From the NCBI GenBank assembly GCA_029204225.1, contig CM055099.1, forward strand, positions 42,650,597-42,710,596: DNA of 60,000 nt. The letters are read 5' to 3'. This DNA comes from Diphasiastrum complanatum (Eukaryota > Streptophyta > Lycopodiopsida > Lycopodiales > Lycopodiaceae). How positions within the stretch are numbered: position 1 is the stretch's first letter; the number at the start of each line of letters is the position of its first letter. The translations under genes and the position numbers were made by a program. The notes beneath the pieces were generated by a model. The model had not been told where the DNA came from, made no database searches, and worked only from the letters and a program-made list of their open reading frames with translations. Of the stretch, positions 50,801-57,552 are shown piece after piece.

Positions 50801-53445
50801 CTATGAGCATGTAAGCGGCTATCAACCTCCTCCTCGTCATAATCCTCATCCCCAGGCACTAAATCATGCGATCTCCGCCTAGTAAAGAAGGAAGTAATCA
50901 ATGGCTGTGAGGTAAAATGTTGGGATGTCCCGTATAGATCTCTCCGCAATATGAACATCTCGCGTACCATCAGAGCGACACATCGTGGGTCCTCATAGGC
51001 TACGAGAGAGCGTAGAGAGGTAGGCATGTCTCGAAACAAGCAGTGATATCGCCCTCTGGTCTCATAGTATACAAGGCATCTAAAGATAAAATGCTTCTCA
51101 GACTCCACTTCACCTAGAGAGCATAACTGGCAAATCCGCTCCTCTGTAGGAATACCATGGAACCTCCCAGTCTCAATAGCTAGCTGATAAGAAGACAACC
51201 TGAGCTGTCCCAGTGTGAATCTGAGGCAATGTGATAGTCCCGAATCCAAGTAGCGTGGCATGACCAGGGTCCCTGATGCATCCAGCTCCAAGAAATGGGT
51301 CCGGTAGAAAGCTGGCTTAACCCCTAACTGGTTACGCTAAGTCCGCTCTAGATATGCGCGATAGAGAAATCGTCTGATATATTGATGGAGGGAAGCTCTG
51401 TAATGGAGATACCAAATGACTCGAGTAGGAGGTGAGATGCCTGAGAGGACCATGATAATCTGTAAACCTGATCATGAAGACACTGTGAGGAGGATAGTGC
51501 AATCTGTATGTATCATCTGTCTATCCCTGGTAATGCATGTACCCTCTGTATATAGGTAATGAGCTGAAGAGCTGCCTCACTCTGTATAGGTGGAACTGCA
51601 AACTCGGCCAAGAGAATCTCATGTGGAACAAAAGGCTTCGCTCGAATCAACCGAGCTAGCATGGTGGTCTGTAATCGTGAAAGACTGGCCTAGTGTGAAG
51701 AGGGGAGACCTGTACACCATGCCTATGCCACATATAGAGTCGTAGGGGTGACAATGGTATCAAAGAGGCGACACTTACTGCGAGCATCCTAGATGGACTT
51801 TCGGAAACAAAATCGCTCTAGCTGAACAAGGGAGACATGTCCCTTCCCCAGTCGAGTGGTAGCGGCTTGTCTCATGCTAAAAGTAGGACCCGAGAAAAGG
51901 ATCCCCATGTATGTATAGGAAGGGACCACCTCTAGAACCTGTCCATCAAAAGTAAGCTCATGTCGATGCATGAATGCTCGAGAAGTGTTGAAGACCATAA
52001 CCTTGGTCTTCCCAATGTTCACCCCTGGCCCCATCTGGTGCAAAACTCCTGTAAGCAATCCAACTCTTCTGTAGGCCCTCTCTGGTCGGTGAGAATAGTA
52101 CTAGGAATAATCAGTCATCAACAAGGAAGAGTAATGATTCTCCTATGAGGAACTGCTCAAAACCATAAGTTATCAAATGAATGAGAGTATTATATTAGCT
52201 TTGTAGAGCAAGTTAGGGATAAAGGGTAACTTGAGGAACGAGTTAGAGCTATCTATAGGGCCCTAAAGCATATGACTGATAAATGGGCCTCTAATTAATG
52301 GGAACATGTGCCTTAATATTGGCTGAATATTCATAACACTTCCTGACTAACAAAAACATTGCCCTCAATGTGGGAGGTAAAAGAAAGAGATCATGAAACA
52401 ACAAACAAAAGTTGATATAGCTACCACAAGAAATTGCATGCAGTAGAGATGTTGTCAAAGTATGTCGCTTTTGTATACAGATTACAAAAGTGCTTATGCT
52501 CAAAAAGTAGGCCATGTCAAAATAAAGCTGCAACATGAGAAGTGTAAACTGCAACAATTTCATAGTAACATGAAGCTTTGTCAAGCTATGCAAATGGACA
52601 AACAAAGCTAAACGAACGTATTATGATGAGCATCGCGGGCAATGAATTTTATAAGGATGTTTTGGCAAAGATTTATGTACTAAGCCAAAGTATGGACCAG
52701 GAATGAGCTCTCTTATATGAGATTCTAGTTGATGATGATATATTGCTCATTCCGTTATGTCTAGCGCCGCATATTTTGTTACAATGTTCGTTCAAGAAAC
52801 AATATTACACTACCTAAGTTGAAATCATACTTGAGATATACTTCTAGTCTTATGTACCTTTTGGCCTCAAAGACATTGATAAAGTGTTTTTTTTTTTCTT
52901 TCATTCTTTCCCTCCCCATATTTTGCTTATAACTACAAAGAGCAATTGAACTGTACATCACCTTTTTCTTAAGAACAAATACAAAAGTTTCAAACCAACC
53001 TGACCAATGTAGTTGCATTTCCAATCTCGACAGGAAGTTCCTTGATTGAATTTCCAGAGAAGTCGAGATATTTAAGCAAGCACAGTCTGAAGTACCACAT
53101 ACATAATAAGTTCATTGGCACAAGGATTCTCAAGGGATATTGAAAGTAAAAATGTAGATGCACAGGAAATTTCAAAAAAAAAAAAATATTTGTGATCGCA
53201 CTCTTGAAATAATTTTGCAAAAACAAACAATGGCATGAATCCACAAGTTGTGTACACAAAGAATAAGATCTTATCAAATGAAGATAATGCAAAAGAATGC
53301 CCTCATACCTGCCAATCGATGAAGGAAGATATGTAAGTTCATTGTGATTGATGAGTAGCACTGTTATAGATGAAAGGTTTCCCAACTCATCCGATAAAGT
53401 AGCAATTTTATTGTGGCAAAGAATCAGTTTCTGTAGCTCCACAAC
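18732..53445 (-). CDS. LRRC40-type leucine-rich-repeat protein gene, 13 exons visible (partial at both ends)
   Basis: This is a plant homologue of the LRRC40 family (Arabidopsis At3g15410-like, about 580 residues, tandem 23-residue LPxxIG repeats, no transmembrane, kinase or NB-ARC parts seen). Function is poorly known; LRRs bind protein partners. The exons are listed separately. Their reading frames and splice phases join as expected except between 45,395 and 44,277, where one exon seems missing. They total about 1,175 bases (390 residues), covering repeats from the second exon to about two thirds of the protein. Exon 1 should lie beyond 60,000 and the last exons left of 18,732. Introns hold LINEs, gypsy, hAT and LTR remnants; the largest is 18,837-42,503. 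Confidence 0.82.
18837..20129. other. Intron sequence of the LRR gene, no gene seen
   Basis: AT-rich. It contains a palindrome-rich patch at 19,886-19,950 (ACTGTATGTTCCATACAGT, TTCCGGAA). A short minus-strand frame near 19,690-19,740 ([17 protein letters not shown]) is too short to assign. Confidence 0.5.
20130..20415 (+). other. Coding-like segment of unknown origin
   Basis: A frame reads [20 protein letters not shown] then [20 protein letters not shown]. After a one-base shift near 20,325 it continues [20 protein letters not shown]. The composition looks like real protein, but I do not recognise it. It may be a captured gene fragment or a retrotransposon gag piece. Confidence 0.3.
20735..23394 (+). 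pseudogene. Gypsy-2 pol, decayed (RT, RNase H, integrase, end)
   Basis: Broken frames in order. RT begins [20 protein letters not shown] near 20,740, then [15 protein letters not shown] and FVDD at about 21,260. RNase H is near 21,690 ([13 protein letters not shown]). The integrase zinc finger is near 22,265 ([10 protein letters not shown] ... CFKCQ). The core is at 22,450-22,730. Integrase catalytic positions are lost: SMDF became SMNF, and the second Asp motif reads SEGDFHF. Many stops interrupt the frames. The element sits in the large intron, antisense to the host gene. Confidence 0.88.
23395..24535 (+). repeat. Gypsy-2 3' LTR region
   Basis: GAGGGAAGGGA (polypurine) is followed by TGTCACATATAC at 23,407. 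The stretch from TGTCATGGCCACG (about 23,879) to about 24,350 matches gypsy-3's LTR (57,660-58,143, reversed). Two starts are therefore possible: either the LTR carries about 470 extra bases here, or another LTR is joined. The right end is uncertain (TGTCAACA at about 24,520). Confidence 0.65.
23606..23730. repeat. Two imperfect 70-bp repeats in the gypsy-2 LTR region
   Basis: TGTCATATGCTCA starts at 23,606 and again at 23,676. Each unit continues GGTCCA(G/A)TG ... GAGTGACAC or GAATGACAC. Confidence 0.8.
24536..24989. other. Intronic sequence, nothing recognised
   Basis: AT-rich with no coding pattern. It lies between gypsy-2 and a LINE remnant. Confidence 0.5.
24990..25320 (-). mobile_element. 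LINE ORF2 remnant
   Basis: A minus-strand frame contains [11 protein letters not shown] ... [10 protein letters not shown], matching the region downstream of reverse transcriptase in copy A4 ([11 protein letters not shown] ... [10 protein letters not shown]). The surroundings have decayed. Confidence 0.65.
25321..25574. other. Unassigned spacer
   Basis: Purine-rich intronic sequence with no gene. It ends in GAGAGAGAAAAGAAAGAAAGAA, the tail side of LINE B1. Confidence 0.5.
25575..26820 (-). mobile_element. LINE family B copy B1 (5' truncated, internally deleted)
   Basis: Minus strand. A reverse transcriptase piece comes first ([32 protein letters not shown] at about 26,560). The sequence jumps near 26,320 to the CCHC finger region ([18 protein letters not shown]) and the C-terminal tail. 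The tail holds a PIP-type motif [11 protein letters not shown] (26,032-26,055) and ends MGIRRFFQD. The 3' UTR carries the hairpin GTGCCC-TT-GGGCAC near 25,612-25,626 (minus strand). Read downstream it is ATTAATATAAT then short GAAA-type repeats. Confidence 0.85.
26821..31271 (-). mobile_element. LINE family B copy B2, nearly full length, decayed
   Basis: Minus strand. ORF1 starts [18 protein letters not shown] at 31,271, with a coiled coil ([20 protein letters not shown]) and an RRM-like domain ([18 protein letters not shown]) near 30,840. ORF2 follows: endonuclease motifs [10 protein letters not shown] near 29,950, VVDYFIGSP and DHSLL; reverse transcriptase from about 29,330 to 28,200 with [12 protein letters not shown]; thumb and CCHC finger [20 protein letters not shown] near 27,300; and a PIP-type end QHLITSFF at 27,084-27,107. 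The start of the endonuclease is deleted (join near 30,060). Frames are broken in several places. The 3' UTR and tail are missing, and copy B1 abuts it. Confidence 0.88.
31272..31965. other. Unassigned; possible short coding-like patch
   Basis: The region upstream of LINE B2. A plus-strand patch at 31,500-31,645 reads [15 protein letters not shown] and, in a shifted frame, [20 protein letters not shown]. It is not recognised and no exon borders were set. Confidence 0.3.
31966..32101 (-). mobile_element. LINE family B 3'-end fragment with (CT)n tail
   Basis: Minus strand: hairpin GTGCCC-AA-GGGCAC at about 32,020-32,033, then ATTAATATATTC and a (CT)n tail (31,966-31,990). It is interrupted at 32,102 by the second hAT. 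Confidence 0.8.
32102..33775 (-). mobile_element. Second hAT copy, 3' half only
   Basis: It starts with the terminal repeat CAAGGTTGCATCCCGATTCG and GGTTCGAA-type subterminal motifs. The minus strand encodes the transposase end. The [19 protein letters not shown] segment is near 33,430-33,520. The acidic Ser/Glu tail is at 33,298-32,993, an open 101-codon frame ending RRLRRRRA. Sequence identity to the first hAT continues to 33,775, where it stops at a LINE end. The BED and catalytic parts are absent. Confidence 0.85.
33776..33867 (+). mobile_element. Very short LINE family A 3' end with (CT)n tail
   Basis: AGTCTTAT, hairpin ATGCC-TTTT-GGCAT (33,784-33,797), GGAAAAGACAT, then (CT)n at 33,818-33,867. 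The next LINE's ORF1 leader begins at the end of the tail. Confidence 0.85.
33868..34770 (+). pseudogene. LINE family A copy A2: ORF1 only, 3' truncated
   Basis: It begins at the (CT)n tail of the previous fragment. Pro/Ala/Ser-rich N-terminal part, then [20 protein letters not shown], coiled coil ([20 protein letters not shown]), and RRM-like start (DIRVRGI). A frameshift follows near 34,660, and the frame ends [12 protein letters not shown] at about 34,770, where unrelated sequence starts. ORF1p-type proteins coat LINE RNA as a chaperone. Confidence 0.82.
34771..35639. other. Unassigned intronic sequence
   Basis: No gene is seen. A direct repeat TTGCG(C/T)GGCGC occurs at about 35,338-35,370. 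It may be part of an LTR element, but no ends were found. Confidence 0.4.
35640..36060 (+). repeat. LTR-like remnant related to the non-autonomous copia family
   Basis: TAATGTTGTTAGGCCATGCCTGC near 35,768 resembles the LTR U3 of 3882-7872. It contains an 83-bp tandem duplication (see the separate entry). Ends are unclear. Confidence 0.5.
35805..35970. repeat. Two tandem 83-bp units
   Basis: GGCCTATACT(T/C)TTCTTAAG starts at 35,805 and 35,888. Both units continue TTAGTTAAAGTTCTATGCA to GGGCACTGGAGAGCT. Confidence 0.85.
36110..36701 (+). mobile_element. LINE family A copy A3, 5' truncated
   Basis: It starts beside CTCTCTCTCTCAG at 36,110-36,122. It encodes only the ORF2 tail, with the PIP-type motif [14 protein letters not shown] (36,140 on) and the end [14 protein letters not shown]. 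The 3' UTR has the ACATACTTGACATGTA box, the hairpin ATGCC-TTTT-GGCAT (36,573-36,586), TTAATAAAG, a (CTTT)n tail (36,605-36,634) and (CT)n to 36,701. Confidence 0.88.
36702..38826 (+). mobile_element. LINE family A copy A4 (reverse transcriptase to 3' end)
   Basis: It begins in the tail of A3, after a switch from (CT)n to (GA)n. ORF2 from [20 protein letters not shown] runs through the RT active site [12 protein letters not shown] (YVDD instead of YADD, near 37,045), [12 protein letters not shown], and the CCHC finger [20 protein letters not shown] near 38,030-38,090. The tail holds the PIP-type motif [14 protein letters not shown] (38,257 on), His/Arg-rich repeats and ITSFYSIST. Stops occur at about 36,868, 37,303 and 37,791. 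The hairpin is at 38,720-38,731 and the (CTTT)n(CT)n tail at 38,752-38,826. Confidence 0.92.
38827..42390 (+). mobile_element. LINE family A copy A5 (5' end to 3' end, RT core deleted, chimeric end)
   Basis: It starts at the (CT)n tail of A4. ORF1 from 39,078: Ala/Pro-rich segment, coiled coil ([20 protein letters not shown]), RRM-like domain ([20 protein letters not shown]) and LTYI ... VIYRDG end near 40,035. It is broken by four in-frame stops. ORF2 overlaps it: endonuclease [12 protein letters not shown] at about 40,125, [10 protein letters not shown] (GDFN altered), VVDYLMGSP and VSDHSF. At about 41,270 the sequence jumps past reverse transcriptase to the region before the CCHC finger. 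After a first CCHC and PIP motif (41,842 on), a second, divergent CCHC-PIP module follows (41,900-42,185). 3' UTR with hairpin (42,333-42,346). Confidence 0.88.
39105..39230. repeat. Reiterated GCCACGCA ... TGCGTGGC inverted repeats in LINE ORF1
   Basis: Three units pair GCCACGCA(A/G) with TGC(G/A)TGGCAGA around AGCAGCTGCC-like loops. Related GCCACATCAG/CTGATGTGGC pairs occur in copy A1 (17,775-17,835) and A2 (34,020-34,110). They code the repeated Ala/Pro-rich stretch. Confidence 0.75.
42504..42641 (-). CDS. LRR gene exon l
   Basis: Acceptor TTTTTTACAG, donor GAG|GTATGG. It has 46 codons starting [20 protein letters not shown] and ending MCTALE. It precedes the 23.7-kb intron. Confidence 0.9.
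42724..42833 (-). CDS. LRR gene exon k
   Basis: Acceptor GTGACAG, donor GAG|GTCAAG. It encodes a linker without LRRs: [20 protein letters not shown] then [16 protein letters not shown]. The ends are set by phase. Confidence 0.8.
43051..43118 (-). CDS. LRR gene exon j
   Basis: Acceptor TTGTGCAG, donor GATG|GTGTGC. It encodes [20 protein letters not shown] then LD, matching the family's SSLVNG ... LLKYLRSRL. Confidence 0.88.
43294..43354 (-). CDS. LRR gene exon i
   Basis: Acceptor TTCTCAG, donor AGAAG|GTACTC. It encodes [19 protein letters not shown], matching the family motif TTLRKLVLVGNPLRTLR. Confidence 0.9.
43668..43758 (-). CDS. LRR gene exon h
   Basis: Acceptor TTTCCAG, donor CTTG|GTACAA. 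It encodes [20 protein letters not shown] then [10 protein letters not shown]. It matches the family segment ending SYLDLSNNSL. Confidence 0.88.
44199..44277 (-). CDS. LRR gene exon g, with GC donor
   Basis: Acceptor TTTTTAG, donor CAG|GCAAGA, a GC-AG intron. It encodes [20 protein letters not shown] then DIHANQ. It needs two incoming bases, but exon f supplies one; joining f directly to g gives a stop after three codons. Confidence 0.82.
45395..45472 (-). CDS. LRR gene exon f
   Basis: Acceptor CTTATCAG, donor ATC|GTAAGT. It encodes [20 protein letters not shown] then DLHRN. It ends in phase 1 (one base, C), which does not fit exon g. Confidence 0.87.
45611..45680 (-). CDS. LRR gene exon e
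   Basis: Acceptor TTCTTCAG, donor GCAG|GTATTA. It encodes [20 protein letters not shown] then LNA, leaving one base for exon f. Confidence 0.88.
45770..45844 (-). CDS. LRR gene exon d
   Basis: Acceptor TTTGCAG, donor GAG|GTAGGT. It has 25 codons: [20 protein letters not shown] then KLDLE. Confidence 0.88.
46200..46920 (+). pseudogene. LINE reverse transcriptase fragment of another lineage
   Basis: Plus-strand frames carry [20 protein letters not shown], then RTIMV ... [13 protein letters not shown] near 46,540 and [13 protein letters not shown] near 46,720. These match the fingers and palm start of a non-LTR reverse transcriptase. The active site and the ends are lost. It lies in the host intron between exons c and d. 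Confidence 0.65.
46990..47675 (+). mobile_element. Rearranged relative of the non-autonomous LTR element
   Basis: The start of an LTR (TAATGTTGTCATCTAG ... GGGCCATGC) is followed by a piece matching the internal region 6390-7200 (CAAAGGCCAGATATAAACC). It ends in the LTR 3' part, with CCTATAAGTATG and TTTCTAACA at 47,674. So the element survives as LTR start, internal piece, LTR end. Confidence 0.7.
47695..47997 (-). pseudogene. Unidentified captured coding fragment
   Basis: Minus strand. After an acceptor-like TTTCTTGTAG the frame reads [20 protein letters not shown] then IDPDR. A shift of frame occurs near 47,890. It continues [20 protein letters not shown] then [20 protein letters not shown] and stops at TGA (47,707). 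It looks like the last exon of a real protein gene, not a transposon. I could not identify the family. It touches the LTR remnant at 47,675. Confidence 0.5.
47998..49275. other. Intron c-d sequence, nothing assigned
   Basis: No clear gene. A palindromic patch GTTCCGTTCCGGAAC at about 48,452 resembles those at 7975 and 19,886. A 67-codon minus-strand frame (48,665-48,868) rich in Lys, Arg and Glu has no recognised homology. Confidence 0.4.
49276..49351 (-). CDS. LRR gene exon c
   Basis: Acceptor TGCACAG, donor CAG|GTGACT. It encodes [20 protein letters not shown] then LLELQ. The phase fits exons b and d. The 3.6-kb intron before it holds LINE A6. Confidence 0.86.
50339..52090 (-). mobile_element. 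LINE family A copy A6, 5' truncated
   Basis: Same strand as the host gene, in the intron between exons b and c. It covers the end of reverse transcriptase ([18 protein letters not shown] near 51,990) through the CCHC finger ([20 protein letters not shown] near 51,110). The PIP-type motif [14 protein letters not shown] is at 50,866-50,907, with the end [17 protein letters not shown]. 3' UTR with a slightly mutated hairpin (50,394-50,407), CATTAATAAAG, (CTTT)n and (CT)n. Stops break the upstream part. Confidence 0.9.
53000..53086 (-). CDS. LRR gene exon b
   Basis: Acceptor TTCAG, donor CAG|GTTGGT. It encodes [20 protein letters not shown] and IGNATTLV. The split Arg codon joins exon a, and AG joins exon c. 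Confidence 0.88.
53309..53445 (-). CDS. LRR gene exon a
   Basis: Acceptor TTTGGTAG, donor CAG|GTATGA. It encodes [14 protein letters not shown] ... [10 protein letters not shown] in phase 0 and leaves AG for the next codon. It resembles the LQKLILAHNDI segment near residue 45 of the family. Confidence 0.88.
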
Positions 53446-53734
53446 CTACCAAAATAATTCAAAGTATCAGTACCTAACACAGTAAAATAGCAATTATTCC
53501 AGCAAATCATATAATTTTGATACAAGAAAGTGAAGACCCAAGAAGCATTAAAACCATTGACAGGCCAAGTTTCCAGTAGGGATTTATTTCAGCAACACAA
53601 TCAACTTTGACTTCCCTGAAAAGTATAAAGAGAATTTGATAACATAGACTACTCATGGAACATAAAGCATGGGAGAACAGAACACAAAAAATGGAACTAA
53701 GATCGATGATTTCTTATTATTTTACTCTGCCTAG
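53446..53734. other. Intron 1 sequence of the LRR gene
   Basis: No coding pattern. The first exon of the family (short, starting MDR..., LNLSNRSL-like) was not found here. Confidence 0.5.
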
Positions 53735-55825
53735 TGCACTAACCTCTTACACCCTATACTTAAAGCCGGTGATCCAATGAACGTGGAAAATTACCGTACT
53801 ATTATGATTAGTCATATCATGGCTAAGCTTTTTGGCTCGATCCTGCAGTCTATTAGTAGCTCAAAAGCGGAAGCGGAAGCGGATGGATTACATGCTCTTG
53901 GACAGGAAGGTTTTAGGACTGGTTATTCTACTATAGATCAGATTTTTATCTTGAGATGTATCATTGAGGAGGCTAAGCATCGGAAGCAGCAGATTTATTG
54001 TTGCTTTGAGGATTTCCGCAAAGCCTTTGACTTTGTACCTAGACATCTTATGCTTCAACGCCTGGTCTTGCTTGGTTTTCACAGTAGGTTATTGCTTCTA
54101 TTACCACCTTATATGAGAGGGTTCTTGCTAGACTCAGAGATGGGACAGGATGGTCACCTCATTTTCACAGTACAATTGGTGTGAAGCAGGGTTGCCCCCT
54201 TCTCCTACTCTTTTTGTGCTCTACATTCATGATCTCGAGCAGATTATCAAAGAGGAGGGTGTGATCTCTTTTCTGGTCCTCTGCTTACTTTTTGACTGGC
54301 ATCCACAGCTCATCTACGTAAGGGACACACAGCCCTTGTAAAAATGGAGAGACTTTGTACTGCCCTTTATATTCATGATCCCGCTACACGTTGTTTGCTC
54401 TTTTCTATTATTGTCTCTCCGGTGGCTATGTATTCAGCAAAGGCTTGGTGTCCTGGGCTCTCTACAGGTACATGGAGAGACATCACTCGATTACAGATTC
54501 TCATGCTTGGCCGGATGATCCGTGCGAAGGCCTCGGTTCCTCATGACATATACTAGCAAAGTTTGCATCTCCACCTATGGTTGAGGCTATGTTTCGGATT
54601 GTCATGTTCTTACATAGGCTAGTCGATATGGACACTTCCAGATATCTGGTTGCTGCTTACACTTCATCTCGGTCTATTGCTAGTCAGCAGGCTAAGTCGT
54701 CATGGTTTGGGGATGTCTTTGAGTTTCTTGGCAAATGGGGGATATCCATATCAGCTCTCCCTAGTGGGACTCGTACTTATATTTGGCGTCAGCTTTATCG
54801 CAGTTTTATCCAGACAATAGAGGGTCAAGATGCATTTTTACGGCACTCACCTCCTACAGTTAAATGATATGGGGCTACCTATCCTACCGTTGTATCTCTC
54901 ACAGACATTATCATATGGTCTTCGATACCGTATTGCGCAGCTTCATGTCTCCTCACATCAGTTCGCTATCGAGACTGGTCGTTATACTGATACACCCAGA
55001 CCACAGTGGATTTGCCTATTATGCTCAATGCAGGAGGTAGAGGATGAGACACATTTCATTTTCCGGTGCCCTATTTATTACGAGATCTGAGGCAGTTATT
55101 ATTGTCTCTATAGAGACACTCCTCTCTCCCTTGGCCCTTTCTTGGCATATGCAGACTCTAGATGTGTGAGACTCCTATTGAGAGAGATGTTTGCGTTACG
55201 AGCATCTCTTTTACCTTTGGAGGCAGATGATGTTTACAGTCAGACTCTCATCACTTTTACCTTTGGAGGCAGATGATGTTTACAGTCAGACTCTCATCAC
55301 ACATTTCTTACAGAAGAGGGATAGAGAGGAGGTATCAGAGGATGAGCTTGATATCCCAACACGGCAGAAGGCTGTGAAGACTCAGCGACCACCTTCCAGA
55401 CCGAGACGTGCAGTCCATTCATCACAGTCAGCCACAGCCTCACGACAACCTTCAGTTTACCGAGTCAATCGTCAGCATCCAATACGCACTTCACAGCCTA
55501 TCACTCGCTTCTTCAGATCAGCCACTCAGTGACTCAATGTTTTTGGTGTTTCTTTAGATGTTTGCCTTAGCAGAGGGTGTGGTTAAGCTCTTGCCTTTGT
55601 ACCTCAGCAGAGCGGGTGGTTAAGCTCTTGCATCTCCTTCTTGCATGATGTGAGATTGTTGTTTTATTCGTACTTAGTTGACTTTCGGTAGAGGGATAGT
55701 TTTTAAGAAATAAGTCCTCATATGGACATTGCTCCTACTTTGTATGTATTGTATTTTGTCTTTTGTGCCCACGGGCTCTTGATAGATCAATAAACTCTTT
55801 CTTTTTCTTCTTCTTCTTCTTCTCT
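53735..55825 (+). mobile_element. LINE family C copy C1, 5' truncated
   Basis: Starts within reverse transcriptase ([20 protein letters not shown]), then YCCFEDFRKAFDFVPRHLML. The active-site region is deleted near 54,270. CCHC finger ICLLCSMQEVEDETHFIFRC is near 55,010-55,070. The tail has the PIP-type motif QTLITHFLQKRDRE (55,287 on) and ends SQPITRFFRSATQ at 55,532. A 46-bp tandem duplication (55,209 and 55,255) lies just before the motif. The 3' UTR carries a GTGCCCACGGGC hairpin near 55,765 and ends in (TTC)n(TC)n. Confidence 0.88.
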
Positions 55826-55950
55826 CTCTCTATTAATGTCTTTTCCATTCCAAAAGGCATATAAGACAAATCAAGTACATGTCAAGTATGTGGTAACCAT
55901 GAGAGTGCCTAAAACGTCTCCAAAGATGTAATAAAGAAAACATCTAGTAC
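55826..55950 (-). mobile_element. LINE family A 3'-end fragment, inverted
   Basis: CATTAATA, hairpin ATGCC-TTTT-GGAAT (one mismatch), and the ACATACTTGACATGTAC and GGAGACGTTTTAGG boxes on the minus strand. It meets the C1 tail tail-to-tail with CT repeats between them. No GA tail is left. Confidence 0.75.
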
Positions 55951-57552
55951 AAGCCATTGAGAGTCTTTATGCTTATGATATCGGTTTCATCCGAAACGCA
56001 ATCCTCGGCCTTAAGAAACAACTACACTTCTTTGAAATTGCGAATGGCAAGTTGGTTATGGATCTCGTTGGTGTCAAAGAACGAATGGAGCAGCTTGAGC
56101 AAGAAAATGTGTATCTTAAGCAATGAATTGCAGAACATGTACATCAAAATGGTGCCTTGGAAGAGACTTCCAACAAAATATCTTGCTTGGAAAAACAAGT
56201 CGAAGAGACAAAGACATGGGGTCCAAGATGAATGGATAGGATTAGTGTACATATTAGCCAATAGTATTTTGGGGCAAGGGCCTTCCCCATTTATAAAAAG
56301 GCACCTCATGTACTCTATTTTCATGCTTAATGAGAAGGAGGAAACTCTACCAAATTTTGGAGAGAAGCATCCTCATTTGCTATTCACTACTTGCTAATGT
56401 GCTTGATTGTGTTTTCCTTTTGCTCTCAAGTTTGCAAGTTTTTGGTTTTCATAGTTTAAGTTTTTGCATTAGCAAGCACAAGGAGCATTTGAGCTAACCT
56501 CCACCCTCACTCTCTCCCTCCACCTTCTTTCTATTACTCTCTATTCTATTCTATTCTTCCCCTTCACAAAATCATCCTCTTCCACATATGCAGGATTACT
56601 CTTGGCATTCCGTTTTTCGCCCATTTGTGAGGGAAAAAACTTGTCGTGGATCTGGTGGAGTAGCTTGTTTATACAGAGACACTGCAGTTAAGATGGTTAA
56701 GCAAGATCCATACGCTCGCTATATATGGCTACATACTATAAGTTCACTATTGGGATTACCTCAGGACATTTATATGGCTGTATGTTATTTCGCTCCACAG
56801 ACTTCGATGCTTGCTGAATTTGGTGGGGACCCATTTCAGGCACTCTCAAATGATATTGCTATCTTTTCTCAGCAGGGTTACATTTTATTAGCAGGGGATT
56901 TCAACGCCCACACTAGCTCCATACAGACAGAATTTCATGTAGAAACTAACTTTCTCCGACTTCACCCTCTGGATATGGGACTAGATTGGGTATCACAGGA
57001 TGCACACACTTCAACTACATCTTTTGGGGAGCAGTTGATTACTCTTGCGGAGACACATTCTCTTGCCATCCTGAATGCCCTCACACAGTGGCCTTCCTCA
57101 TCAGCGTTTACATGTTATCCTCATGGTGGAGGACATAGTGTAGTTGACTACTTTATTGGATCACCTACTTTGATCCCTCACATCTCTGATTTCTCCATTA
57201 CACCTCCTACCATTTCTGATCACTCACTCTTACGCCTCTCACTTGGTCACATAGACCCATCTTCTAAAGTTCCACGCTCCTCTTCCACTTGTAAATGTGT
57301 CCCTTTTACCCACTCTGGACTCACAAACTACACCACAACCCTGTCCCAACTACTTACTAACTTCCCTTTCACGGCATCAATTGACCAACAAGCCACTTTC
57401 CTCTCTAAATCCCTTTTAACTGTTGCGTCCTCATCTTTCCCCACCAAGACGATACCATCTCATAGACGTGTTCACAACCGATGGTATGATGCAGAATGCC
57501 GCTCTCTTCACAAACATGTGGTATATGCCAGGTTACACTCCCCATACTCAAA
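55951..57552 (+). mobile_element. LINE family B/C copy C2: ORF1 piece and endonuclease, 3' truncated
   Basis: ORF1 coiled-coil part at 55,955-56,215 ends [20 protein letters not shown], almost as in copy B2. An unrelated ~370-base segment follows. From 56,588 an open frame carries most of the endonuclease: [28 protein letters not shown] near 56,885, VVDYFIGSP near 57,140, ISDHSLL near 57,215, and RWYDAECRSLHKHVVYARLH near 57,480. Gypsy-3 cuts it at about 57,552. The endonuclease nicks target DNA for RT priming. Confidence 0.85.
56216..56587. repeat. Possible solo LTR or promoter-like insert between ORF1 and endonuclease
   Basis: It separates ORF1 from ORF2 of C2. It contains a TATA-like ATTTATAAAAAGGC at about 56,290 and CT-rich sequence from 56,500 to 56,560. 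No clear TG/CA ends or target duplication were found. Confidence 0.35.

Noticed and set aside
42504-53445. LRR exons as an NLR resistance gene or receptor kinase
   Set aside because: The repeats are the regular 23-residue LPxxIG type, and the exon order matches LRRC40-type proteins. No NB-ARC, TIR, transmembrane or kinase segment is seen.
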